Shown here in pieces: positions 1 to 6,802 of a DNA stretch of 9,967 nt; positions within the stretch are counted from its first letter, which is position 1; each line of letters begins with the position of its first letter. The notes beneath the pieces are model-generated. The model searched no databases and was not told the origin of the DNA. It saw only the letters and a program-made list of their open reading frames with translations. This stretch comes from Chromatiales bacterium. GTDB lineage: Bacteria > Pseudomonadota > Gammaproteobacteria > Chromatiales > Chromatiaceae. The stretch lies in NCBI GenBank assembly GCA_024762485.1, contig JANTHH010000098.1, forward strand, positions 1 to 9,967, written 5' to 3'. The position numbers and the translations under genes were made by a program.

Positions 1-1490
1 TCCTCGGGCACCACCTCTTCGGCCACCAGTTCCTGCATGACGCGGTCCGGCTGCGCCTCGGGCTTGTCCATCTTGTTGATGGCAACCACCAGCGGCACAC
101 CGGAGGCCTTGGCGTGCTGGATCGCCTCTTTGGTCTGGGGCATGACCCCATCATCCGCCGCCACCACCAGCACGACCAGGTCTGTGACCTTGGCGCCACG
201 GGCACGCATCGCCGAGAAGGCGGCGTGGCCCGGGGTGTCGAGGAAGGTGATCATGCCGTGGTCGGTATCGACGTGATAGGCACCGATATGCTGGGTGATG
301 CCGCCAGCCTCGCCGGAGGCCACGTGGGCCTTGCGAATGTAGTCGAGCAGCGAGGTCTTGCCATGGTCGACATGACCCATGATGGTGACCACCGGGGCGC
401 GTGGCTCGAGCTCACCCTGCTCATGGACCTCCTCCGCTTCGGTGAGGATCTCTTCGGCCACGTCGCTGCTCTTCGCCGGGATCGCGTTGTGCCCCATCTC
501 CTCGACCACCAGCATGGCCGTCTCCTGATCGATGACCTGGTTGATGGTGACCATCATGCCCAGCTTCATCAGCTCCTTGATGACCTCGGACGCCTTCACC
601 GCCATGCGCTGGGCGAGATCGCTCACCGAGATGCTTTCCGGCACCTCGATGTCCTTGACCACACGCTCGACGGGACGTTGGAAACCATGTTCCTGGTCAC
701 CGGCAGGCACTGCGGCACGGCCACGGCGAGCGCCCTTGGCCGACTTGCGCTTGCCGCGCTTGTCGGCAGAGACATGCAGTTCACGGCGGCGGCTCGGCGC
801 AGCTGCCGGCGCCGGCGCCTGGCGCTCGCGCCTGGGCTTCTTCACCGGCTTCTGTGCCTTGCCCTCTGCGGCCTTGAGCTGCTCCGCCTCGAGGCGAGCG
901 CGCTGTGCCTCCTCGGCAGCCAGCCTGGCCTCTTCCTCGGCCTGCTGGCGGGCGGTGTCCTCGGCCTGGCGCTTGGCCTCCTCGGCCTCCATGCGCTCGG
1001 CCTCCTCGGCCTTGCGGCGGGCCTCTTCGGCCTTGCGGCGGGCCTCGGCCTCAGCGGCGATCTCCTTGCGCTGCTCCTGCTGTTCGGCAAGTGCCTTGCG
1101 GGCCTCTTCGGCCTGCTGCTGCAATGCCTCCTCGTCGGCCACTTCCTCGCGCTTCACATAGGTGCGCTTGCGCCGCACCTCGACACTGACGGTCTTGCTC
1201 GGACGGGGCGCTGCGCCACGGGCCGCGCGCCCGCCGGCGCCGCTGGGCTGACGCAGTTCCGTGGTGGTCTTGCGCTTGAGGGTGATCTTGCTCGGTGCAG
1301 CCGCTTTCTCCGGGGCTTCCTTCTTGCCATGGCTGCGGCGCAGGTAGTTGAGCAGGTCCTTCTTCTCCTGCTCGCTGATCGGATCTTCTGCCACCTGTTT
1401 GGTAATCCCGGCATCGGCGAGCTGCTGCAGCAGACGCTCCACCGGAATCCCGACATCGGCTGCCAATTGGCTTACGGTTACTTCACTCAT
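1..1490 (-). CDS. infB: Translation initiation factor IF-2, N-terminal 496 residues (runs off the left edge)
   Basis: IF-2 is the GTPase that brings initiator fMet-tRNA to the 30S ribosomal subunit and promotes 50S joining. The N-terminus (MSEVTVSQLAADVGIPVERL) is the first IF2_N domain. A Lys/Arg-rich stretch follows, then a long Glu/Ala/Arg/Gln coiled coil (about residues 108-217), a basic linker, a second IF2_N domain (about 300-355, containing SVSDLAQRMAVKASEVIKEL), and the G domain. The GTPase motifs are GHVDHGKT (372-379), DTPGH (418-422) and NKMD (472-475), all intact. No stop occurs before the window edge; by comparison with the roughly 890-residue E. coli protein, the rest of the G domain and domains C1/C2 lie outside. 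The start is fixed by GGAGG at 1496-1500, 5 nt before the ATG. It follows nusA by 11 nt in the same operon. The identity is certain. Confidence 0.98.
   Translation of the reverse strand, partial: MSEVTVSQLAADVGIPVERLLQQLADAGITKQVAEDPISEQEKKDLLNYLRRSHGKKEAPEKAAAPSKITLKRKTTTELRQPSGAGGRAARGAAPRPSKTVSVEVRRKRTYVKREEVADEEALQQQAEEARKALAEQQEQRKEIAAEAEARRKAEEARRKAEEAERMEAEEAKRQAEDTARQQAEEEARLAAEEAQRARLEAEQLKAAEGKAQKPVKKPRRERQAPAPAAAPSRRRELHVSADKRGKRKSAKGARRGRAAVPAGDQEHGFQRPVERVVKDIEVPESISVSDLAQRMAVKASEVIKELMKLGMMVTINQVIDQETAMLVVEEMGHNAIPAKSSDVAEEILTEAEEVHEQGELEPRAPVVTIMGHVDHGKTSLLDYIRKAHVASGEAGGITQHIGAYHVDTDHGMITFLDTPGHAAFSAMRARGAKVTDLVVLVVAADDGVMPQTKEAIQHAKASGVPLVVAINKMDKPEAQPDRVMQELVAEEVVPE
1006..1047. 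repeat. Tandem 21-bp repeat inside infB
   Basis: Two direct copies of a 21-bp unit (1006-1026 and 1027-1047) differ only at the last base. On the minus strand they encode two successive heptads of the Arg-Arg-Lys-Ala-Glu-Glu-Ala type in the IF-2 coiled-coil linker. This linker is variable in length across bacteria, so the duplication is probably neutral slippage that keeps the heptad register. Confidence 0.8.
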
Positions 1491-1501
1491 GCCCGCCTCC
1501 C

Positions 1502-3016
1502 TCAGCTAGCCTCTTCGTCGCCGGCTTCTTCAAACCAGGGCGCACGTGCTGTCATGATCAATTTTCCTGCCCGCTCTTCGTCCATGCCTTCGATTTCCAT
1601 CAGCTCGTCGACAGACTGTTCGGCCAGATCCTCCATGCTGACCACGCCGCGTGCGGCGAGGATGCGTGCGAGATCCTCATCCATACCCTCCATGTTCAGC
1701 AGATCCTCGGCAGGCTCTGCATCACTGATGCTCTCCTCCTTGGCGATGGCGCGGGTCAGCAGCGCATCGTTGGCGCGCTCGCGCAGCTCGTTCACCACCT
1801 CCTCGTCGAATTCCTCGATCTCGAGCATTTCGTTCAGGGGCACGAAGGCGATCTCGTCGATGGTAGTGAAGCCTTCCATCACCAGGATGGCTGCGACCTC
1901 CTCGTCGACGTCCAGTTCCTCCATGAAACGCTCGACGAACTTGCGGGTCTCTTCCTCGCCCTTCTCAGCGGCCTGCTCCTCGCTCATCACGTTGAGCTCC
2001 CAGCCGGTGAGTTGGCTGGCGAGGCGCACGTTCTGGCCACCGCGGCCGATGGCCTGGGAGAGATTCTCCTCCGCCACGGCCACGTCCATGCTGTGGGTCT
2101 CTTCGTCGACGACAATGGAGACCACGTCTGCCGGTGACATGGCATTGATGACAAACTGGGCCGGGTTGTCATCCCAGAGGATGATGTCGACCCGCTCACC
2201 GGCCAGCTCGTTGGAGACTGCCTGCACCCGCGAGCCGCGCATGCCGACGCAGGCGCCGACCGGGTCGATGCGCGGATCGTTGGAGCGCACCGCGATCTTG
2301 GCCCGCAGACCCGGGTCGCGTGCCGCACCGAGGATATCGATCAGGCCCTCGCCGACTTCCGGCACCTCCAGCTTGAACAGCTCGATGAGCAGCTCGGGAC
2401 AGGTGCGGGAGACGAACAACTGCGGACCCCGCGGCTCGGGCCGCACCTCATACAGATAGCCGCGCACCCGCTCGCCGGTGCGCACGGTTTCCTTCGGGAT
2501 CATCTCGCTCTTCGGCACCAGCGCCTCGGCGTTGCCACCAAGATCGAGGACGATGCCGCTGCGGTCGACCCTCTTGACCACGGCGGTGATCAGCTCGCCG
2601 ACACGGTCCTTGTAGGCCTCCACCACCTTGGCGCGCTCCGCCTCGCGCACCTTCTGCACGATGACCTGCTTTGCCGTCTGCGCGGCGATGCGGTCGAATG
2701 CAATGGACTCGATCGGCTCCTCGACGAAATCACCGGGCTGGATATCCGGATTCTCCTCCCGCGCTGCAGAGAGGGTGATCTGGGACTTGGGGAACTCCAG
2801 CGGCTCGCCATCGCTGTCATCGATCACCTCCCAGCGACGGAAGGTCTCGTAGTCACCCGTCTCGCGGTCGATCGCCACCCGCACCTCGATGTCACCACCG
2901 TGTTTCTTGCGCGTGGCGGAGGCCAGGGCTGCCTCAATGGCCTCGAAGATGATGCCTTTGTCGACCCCCTTTTCATTGGAAACCGCGTCAACAACGAGCA
3001 GGATCTCTTTGTTCAT
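1502..3016 (-). CDS. nusA: Transcription termination/antitermination factor NusA
   Basis: NusA binds RNA polymerase and nascent RNA, and modulates pausing, intrinsic and Rho-dependent termination and antitermination. At 504 residues it is close to the 495 of E. coli NusA. Domains in order: RNAP-binding N-terminal domain (1-130, beginning MNKEILLVVDAVSNEKGV), S1 (about 137-203, VGELITAVVKRVDRSGIVLD), KH1 with GMRG at 258-261, KH2 with GRGG at 324-327, and two C-terminal acidic helix-hairpin-helix repeats (about 370-425 and 435-495). Both repeats are present, as is typical of proteobacteria, where the second binds the alpha subunit CTD. The ATG at 3016 is preferred over an in-frame TTG at 3037, because it gives the family N-terminus and has AAGG (3025-3028) 8 nt upstream. 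It sits 17 nt after rimP and 11 nt before infB. In E. coli this operon is fed back on by NusA; the leader described here would allow that. Confidence 0.98.
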   Translation of the reverse strand: MNKEILLVVDAVSNEKGVDKGIIFEAIEAALASATRKKHGGDIEVRVAIDRETGDYETFRRWEVIDDSDGEPLEFPKSQITLSAAREENPDIQPGDFVEEPIESIAFDRIAAQTAKQVIVQKVREAERAKVVEAYKDRVGELITAVVKRVDRSGIVLDLGGNAEALVPKSEMIPKETVRTGERVRGYLYEVRPEPRGPQLFVSRTCPELLIELFKLEVPEVGEGLIDILGAARDPGLRAKIAVRSNDPRIDPVGACVGMRGSRVQAVSNELAGERVDIILWDDNPAQFVINAMSPADVVSIVVDEETHSMDVAVAEENLSQAIGRGGQNVRLASQLTGWELNVMSEEQAAEKGEEETRKFVERFMEELDVDEEVAAILVMEGFTTIDEIAFVPLNEMLEIEEFDEEVVNELRERANDALLTRAIAKEESISDAEPAEDLLNMEGMDEDLARILAARGVVSMEDLAEQSVDELMEIEGMDEERAGKLIMTARAPWFEEAGDEEAS

Positions 3017-3033
3017 CGCTCTGACCTTATCTC

Positions 3034-3492
3034 TCAAAATTCCGGCACCAGGCGGGCACTGTCTATCTGCCCGAACGGAAGCCTGTATGTTTCACCATCG
3101 ACCAGCATCAGTACGTCGTCGCCTTCGACGCCGACCAGCTGGCCGCGAAAATTCCGCCGCCCGTCAAGGGCGCGATTCAGTTTCACCTTCGCCTGCGAAC
3201 CGGCGAAGTGCTCGAAATGCGCCAGATCGAACAGCGGCCGGTCCAGTCCGGGCGAGGACACCTCCAGGGCATACTCCCCGGCGATGGGGTCCTCGACATC
3301 CAGCACACCGCTCAACTGGTGGCTGACCGCAGTGCAGTCCTCCAGCCCGATACCCGCCGGCTTGTCGATATAGACCCGCAGCAGCTCGCTGCCCCCGCCC
3401 TGCGGACGGTGCTCGACACCCACCAGTTCGTAACCCATGGGCTCGACAACCCCACGGACAAGCTCGACAAGTGACTGCGATGCCTTTTGCAT
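3034..3492 (-). CDS. rimP: Ribosome maturation factor RimP
   Basis: RimP is a cytoplasmic assembly factor for the 30S subunit. The product has 152 residues, the usual family size (E. coli about 150). Visible family features are the N-terminal domain with LVRGVVEPMGYELVGVE (11-27), the strand with LLRVYIDKPAGIGLEDC (37-53), the conserved YALEVSSPGLDRPLF (74-88) and a C-terminal SH3-like domain ending in DSARLVPEF. The reading frame stays open far upstream, but the ATG at 3492 is the right start. It gives the family length, it has GGAG at 3496-3499 (a rather short 3-nt spacing), and the upstream extension would run back through a terminator hairpin and the promoter. It is the first gene of the rimP-nusA-infB operon. 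Confidence 0.97.
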   Translation of the reverse strand: MQKASQSLVELVRGVVEPMGYELVGVEHRPQGGGSELLRVYIDKPAGIGLEDCTAVSHQLSGVLDVEDPIAGEYALEVSSPGLDRPLFDLAHFEHFAGSQAKVKLNRALDGRRNFRGQLVGVEGDDVLMLVDGETYRLPFGQIDSARLVPEF

Positions 3493-3500
3493 GGTCTCCA

Positions 3501-3528
3501 AATAAAAAAATGGGCCATCGGCCCATTT
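3501..3528 (-). terminator. Intrinsic terminator-like hairpin directly before rimP
   Basis: Read on the minus strand, AAATGGGCC pairs perfectly with GGCCCATTT around a 3-nt GAT loop (3508-3528). The T-rich tail TTTTATTT follows, continuing the three T of the stem. The stem has a GC core and the tail is strong, so it meets the intrinsic-terminator pattern. It ends only 1-2 nt before the GGAG of rimP, so termination here would stop the transcript just before the first gene of the operon. Confidence 0.8.
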
Positions 3529-3573
3529 CCTGTGCCAGACACCCCCGCTCCGTGCGAAGACGTCTTTTTCGAT

Positions 3574-3598
3574 AACAAAAGACCCCGTCACCGGGGCC
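3574..3598 (-). terminator. Upstream terminator-like hairpin in the rimP leader
   Basis: On the minus strand GGCCCCG (3598-3592) pairs with CGGGGTC (3587-3581), with one G-U pair, closing a GTGA loop (GNRA type). The tail TTTTGTT (3580-3574) follows. It lies about 45 nt downstream of the predicted transcription start and 82 nt before the rimP ATG. The tail is weaker than that of the second hairpin, so partial termination or a pause is likely. Confidence 0.7.
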
Positions 3599-3649
3599 TC
3601 AGGAAGTGACCTGGACCATCCACGACAGCCCCACTTCGTTGCAACGCGC

Positions 3650-3678
3650 ATTCTAATTCGGGAACGCTGATCCGTCAA
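3650..3678 (-). promoter_or_regulatory. Sigma70-type promoter of rimP-nusA-infB
   Basis: On the minus strand TTGACG (3678-3673) and TAGAAT (3655-3650) are separated by exactly 17 nt. Each box differs from consensus at one position. It is the only promoter in the window this close to consensus. It sits between the end of the exporter operon (stop at 3731) and rimP, which makes the housekeeping operon independent of the exporter. Confidence 0.85.
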
Positions 3679-3730
3679 TGGCCGACCCACGCCAAGTGGG
3701 GTGGGCAGCAGGGAAATGCACCCGAGCGGG

Positions 3731-4930
3731 TCACTCGCTGCGCAGTGCCTCCACCGGATCGAGCCCGGCGGCGCGCAGTGCCGGGGCGACACCGGCGACC
3801 AGGCCGATCACCACCGCCACCCCCTCGGCCAGCAGGGCATAGTCCCAGGCGGTGTGGGTGGGCAATGCAGGCAGCAGCTGACCCAGCAGCCAGGCACCGC
3901 CGGCACCGAGCAACAGGCCCGCAGCCCCGCCCAGCCCGGCCAGCACCACCGCCTCGCTGAGAAACAGCCACAGCACCTGCCGGCGCGCGGCACCGAGGGC
4001 GCGCAGCAGCCCGATCTCCCGCTGCCGCTCGTTGACGGCAATGGTCATGATGGTGAGGATGCCGACCCCGCCCACCAACAGCGAGATACCGCCCAGCGCA
4101 GCCACAGACAGGGTCAACACCTCGAGGATGGAACCAAGCACCTCGAGCATCTGGTCCTGGGTGATTATGGTGAAATCCTCCGCGCCATGACGCTGCAGCA
4201 TGCGCTGCCGTACCTGTCTGGCGACCGCGTCGGCATCCGCCCCCGCGGTATAGAGCAGATCGATCTCCATCAGCCCTTCCCGATCGAACATGGCCAACGC
4301 CTTGACCACCGGGATGAACACCGTGTCATCGAGATCGAAGCCGAGCATCTGCCCCTTTGGCTCCATCACCCCGATCACCCGGTAGCTCTCGCCGCCGATG
4401 CGTACCCGCTGTCCCAGCGGCGAGCGGCTGCCGAACAGTTCCTGCCGCAGCTTGCTGCCGAGCACCGCGTAGGCCCGCGCCCGGCGCGGTGCCTCGGCTG
4501 GCAGGAAGCGGCCGATGGCCGGGCGCATCTGCCACACCTCAGGCACGTTGCCGTTGACACCCAGCACCATGGTGCGGCGGCTGCGCCCGCCCCCTTCGAC
4601 CGCCGCGTTGCCCTGTACCGTCGGCACCATGGCCTCCACGTGGGGCAGACGGGCCAGCGCCTGGGCATCATCCAGGCTCAGGGGGCGGACGGTATTGATC
4701 ACCGCCCCCGACATGCCGAAGGTCTTGGATTTACCCGGGGTCACAGCCAGCAGGTTGGTGCCGAACTGGGTGAATTCCGCCAGCACGAAACGCTGCACAC
4801 CCTCACCGATTGCAGTCAGCAGCACCACTGCGGCGATACCCACGGCGATACCCAGGCCGGTGAGCAGGCTGCGGGTACGCTGCGCCAGCACGGCGCCGGT
4901 GGTGAGGCGGGCGATGTCTGCGAGACGCAT
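3731..4930 (-). CDS. ABC transporter permease, MacB/FtsX type (second of the pair)
   Basis: This is an inner-membrane subunit of a type VII (mechanotransmission) ABC exporter. From the ATG at 4930 it has 399 residues: TM1 about 23-41, a large periplasmic MacB_PCD-like domain (about 45-265), then three TM segments near 272-298, 320-356 and 362-385. Motifs seen are GEGVQRFVLAEFTQFGTNLL after TM1, LGSKLRQELFG and PLGQRVRIGGESYRVIGVM in the periplasmic part, and NERQREIGLLRALGA in the cytoplasmic loop after TM2, the FtsX-family coupling segment. The end, AGLDPVEALRSE, is typical. A GTG at 4942 would add four residues and overlap the previous gene; the ATG, one base after that gene's stop (TGACATG), is the simpler choice. 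It is clearly homologous to the preceding permease and lacks an ATPase domain. Substrate unknown. No convincing intrinsic terminator follows; a 5-bp CCCAC/GTGGG hairpin near 3692-3706 has no T-run. Confidence 0.93.
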   Translation of the reverse strand: MRLADIARLTTGAVLAQRTRSLLTGLGIAVGIAAVVLLTAIGEGVQRFVLAEFTQFGTNLLAVTPGKSKTFGMSGAVINTVRPLSLDDAQALARLPHVEAMVPTVQGNAAVEGGGRSRRTMVLGVNGNVPEVWQMRPAIGRFLPAEAPRRARAYAVLGSKLRQELFGSRSPLGQRVRIGGESYRVIGVMEPKGQMLGFDLDDTVFIPVVKALAMFDREGLMEIDLLYTAGADADAVARQVRQRMLQRHGAEDFTIITQDQMLEVLGSILEVLTLSVAALGGISLLVGGVGILTIMTIAVNERQREIGLLRALGAARRQVLWLFLSEAVVLAGLGGAAGLLLGAGGAWLLGQLLPALPTHTAWDYALLAEGVAVVIGLVAGVAPALRAAGLDPVEALRSE

Positions 4931-4931
4931 G

Positions 4932-6137
4932 TCAGCGGCCACTCAGCGCCAGCACCGGATCCAGCGCCGCGGCCCGCCGCGCCGGCAACAGGCCGAACAG
5001 CAGGCCGCTGCCGCTGGCGACGGCCACCGCCGCCAGCGGCGCCCAGGGCGGCGGCACCACGGGAAAGCTCGGGAACAGGTAGCGCAACAGCAGGATGCCG
5101 AGCACGGAGAGCAGCAGGCCGGCGAGAGAGCCGGCCAGTGCCAGCAGCGTCGATTCCACCAGGAACAACCGCAGCACCTGCGCGCGCGGGGCACCCAGCG
5201 CCTTCATCAGGCCGATCTCGGCAGTACGCTGGGAAACGGCGATCAGCATCACGTTCATGATCAGGATCCCGGCCACCAGCAGGCTGATGGCACCGATGCC
5301 GCCGACGGTATAGGTCAGCGCACGCAGGATCTTGTTGAAAGTGGCGAGGATCGCATCCTGGGTGATGAGGGTGACATCGTCCTCGCCATCGTGACGCAAC
5401 CGGATCAACTGCCGGGCATCCCTCTCGGCCAGGCCCATCGCCTCGAGACTGGTGGCCTCGATCAGCACCCGGAACAGCGAGGGCGCATTGAACAGCGACT
5501 GGGCGGTGGCTACCGGGATGATCACCATCTCGCCCAGGTCCTGACCCAGCGACTCGCCCTCGTCCGTGAGCACGCCGATCACCCGGAAGCGCCGGTCCGC
5601 GATGCGGATCCAGGCGCCGAGGGCTCGCTTGTTGCCGAACAGTTCGTGGCGGACAGTGGCACCGAGCACTGCCACCGGCGCACCCCGCTCCGGGTCCATC
5701 GGTGGCAGCGGGCGCCCCTGTGCCACCTCGAAATGACGGATCGGAAAGAGGTCCGCGGTGGAGCCGAGGATGGTCACCTCGCGGCTCAGCGAGCCGTGGG
5801 AGACCGGGGCATTGCCCACCGTCAGCGGGGCGATGCGCCGTATGTGGGGGCTGCGCAAGAGTGTGAGTGCATCCTGGAGGGTGAGGTCACGGGGTGTCTC
5901 GCCCAGCAGCGGCGGCGGCCCGCCCTTGGTCTCCGAACGGCCGGGCAGCATGATCAGCAGATTGGTGCCGAGGGCGGCAAATTCGTTCACCACGTAGCGT
6001 CGCGCGCCCTCGCCCAGCGAGGTCAGCACCACCACCGAGGCCACGCCGATGCTCATCGCCAGCAGCATCAGCCAGGTGCGGACCCGCCCGCCACGCAGCG
6101 AGCCGAGGGCAAAACCCAGGCTGTCGGCGGCCCTCAT
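4932..6137 (-). CDS. ABC transporter permease, MacB/FtsX type (first of the pair)
   Basis: This 401-residue inner-membrane permease has the MacB/FtsX four-TM plan. TM1 is about 23-41 (WLMLLAMSIGVASVVVLTSL), the periplasmic domain about 45-270, TM2 about 274-300, TM3 about 322-354 and TM4 about 365-386. The GEGARRYVVNEFAALGTNLL segment after TM1, HELFGNKRALGAWIRI and FRVIGVL in the periplasmic domain, and SQRTAEIGLMKALGAPRAQV after TM2 match the same positions in the next permease, so the two are paralogues that probably form a heterodimer. The ATG at 6137 overlaps the ATPase stop codon by 4 nt (ATGA, 6134-6137), indicating translational coupling; AGGG lies just upstream. The proteins share local blocks but differ over most of the periplasmic domain, so this is an old duplication and not an assembly artefact. 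Confidence 0.93.
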   Translation of the reverse strand: MRAADSLGFALGSLRGGRVRTWLMLLAMSIGVASVVVLTSLGEGARRYVVNEFAALGTNLLIMLPGRSETKGGPPPLLGETPRDLTLQDALTLLRSPHIRRIAPLTVGNAPVSHGSLSREVTILGSTADLFPIRHFEVAQGRPLPPMDPERGAPVAVLGATVRHELFGNKRALGAWIRIADRRFRVIGVLTDEGESLGQDLGEMVIIPVATAQSLFNAPSLFRVLIEATSLEAMGLAERDARQLIRLRHDGEDDVTLITQDAILATFNKILRALTYTVGGIGAISLLVAGILIMNVMLIAVSQRTAEIGLMKALGAPRAQVLRLFLVESTLLALAGSLAGLLLSVLGILLLRYLFPSFPVVPPPWAPLAAVAVASGSGLLFGLLPARRAAALDPVLALSGR

Positions 6138-6802
6138 CGGCCCTGCTCGACGGCGCCGTCGAGCATGTGGATGGTGCGGCGCGCTCGCCGGCCCAGCCCG
6201 GGATCGTGCGTCACCATCAACAGGGTGATGCCCTGGTTGTTGAGCTTTTCCAGAACCTCGATGACCTCCTGTCCGGAATGCTGGTCGAGATTGCCGGTGG
6301 GCTCATCGGCCAGCAGCAGCCCGGGACGCATGACGATGGCCCGGCCGATGGCCACCCGCTGGCGCTGACCACCCGACAGCTGGTCGGGACGATGGTGGGC
6401 CCGGTCGCTCAGGCCCATGGCCTGCAGCACCTCGTCCACCCGATGGCGTCGCTCGTCCGGCTCGACGGCGGCCAGCATCATCGGCAGTTCGATGTTCTCG
6501 GCAGCGGTCAGCCGCGGCACCAGATGAAATGCCTGGAAGACGAAACCGATCTGCTGCTGGCGCAACTGTGCGCGCTGCTCCTCGTCGAGGGTGGTGGTCT
6601 CGACGCCGGCAAGCCGGTAGCTGCCGGCATTGGGCCGGTCGAGCAGACCGAGGATGTTCAACAGGGTGGACTTGCCCGACCCCGACGGCCCCATGATGGC
6701 CACGTACTCGCCCGCGTGGATAGTCAGATCCACGTGGCGCAGTGCGTGCACGCACTCGTCCCCGACCTGGAATTCACGCGAGACATCGCGCAGCTCGATC
6801 AT
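6134..6802 (-). CDS. ABC transporter ATP-binding protein, MacB/LolD type
   Basis: This 222-residue cytoplasmic ATPase energises the two downstream permeases. All nucleotide-binding motifs are intact: Walker A GPSGSGKST (38-46), Q-loop Q90, signature LSGGQ (142-146), Walker B LLLADEP (162-168), D-loop NLD (171-173) and H-loop H199. The sequence around Walker A (STLLNILGLLDRPNAG) and THDPGLGRRARRTIHMLDG near the end are characteristic of the MacB/LolD/FtsE class. It is a stand-alone domain, unlike E. coli MacB where ATPase and permease are fused. The ATG overlaps the adaptor stop by 4 nt (6799-6802), with GGAAG at 6810-6814 as ribosome binding site. LolD itself is unlikely because a MacA-like adaptor is encoded upstream. 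Confidence 0.96.
   Translation of the reverse strand: MIELRDVSREFQVGDECVHALRHVDLTIHAGEYVAIMGPSGSGKSTLLNILGLLDRPNAGSYRLAGVETTTLDEEQRAQLRQQQIGFVFQAFHLVPRLTAAENIELPMMLAAVEPDERRHRVDEVLQAMGLSDRAHHRPDQLSGGQRQRVAIGRAIVMRPGLLLADEPTGNLDQHSGQEVIEVLEKLNNQGITLLMVTHDPGLGRRARRTIHMLDGAVEQGR

Larger units (their letters stand above)
3493..3643 (-). other. 5' leader of the rimP-nusA-infB transcript
   Basis: About 150 nt lie between the predicted transcription start (near 3643, inferred from the -10 box) and the rimP ATG. I see no tRNA cloverleaf and no short ORF with a ribosome binding site in it. It holds, in order, a possible GAAGTG/CACTTC stem (3632-3637 with 3603-3608), a terminator-like hairpin (3574-3598), an AAGACGTCTT palindrome (3558-3567) and a second terminator-like hairpin (3501-3528) just before the Shine-Dalgarno sequence. 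The layout suggests transcription attenuation; the transcription start is an estimate. Confidence 0.6.

Noticed and set aside
905..1189. Repetitive GCC/CGG-rich stretch that could look like a repeat array
   Set aside because: It is the coding sequence of the IF-2 Glu/Ala/Arg coiled coil; apart from one 21-bp tandem duplication the periodicity comes from heptad coding and no spacers exist.
114..2459. Long plus-strand open frame of 781 codons opposite infB and nusA
   Set aside because: It lies antisense to two unmistakable genes, its translation is low-complexity (Leu/Gly/His then Ser-rich) and it resembles no family; it results from high GC codon bias.
3690..3730. Possible terminator after the exporter operon
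   Set aside because: Only a 5-bp CCCAC/GTGGG stem and a 4-bp ACCC/GGGT stem are present, and neither has a T-run.
3493..3792. N-terminal extension of RimP up to 3792
   Set aside because: It would put 100 residues of unrelated sequence before the family N-terminus and would translate through the promoter and both leader hairpins.
3701..5260. Plus-strand open frame of 519 codons opposite the permeases
   Set aside because: It is antisense to conserved permease genes, and the Gln/His/Ala/Arg-rich translation is typical of a GC-rich shadow frame.
4515..6368. Plus-strand open frame of 617 codons opposite the permeases and ATPase
   Set aside because: It is antisense to genes with intact motifs, and the product is compositionally biased with no recognisable domain.
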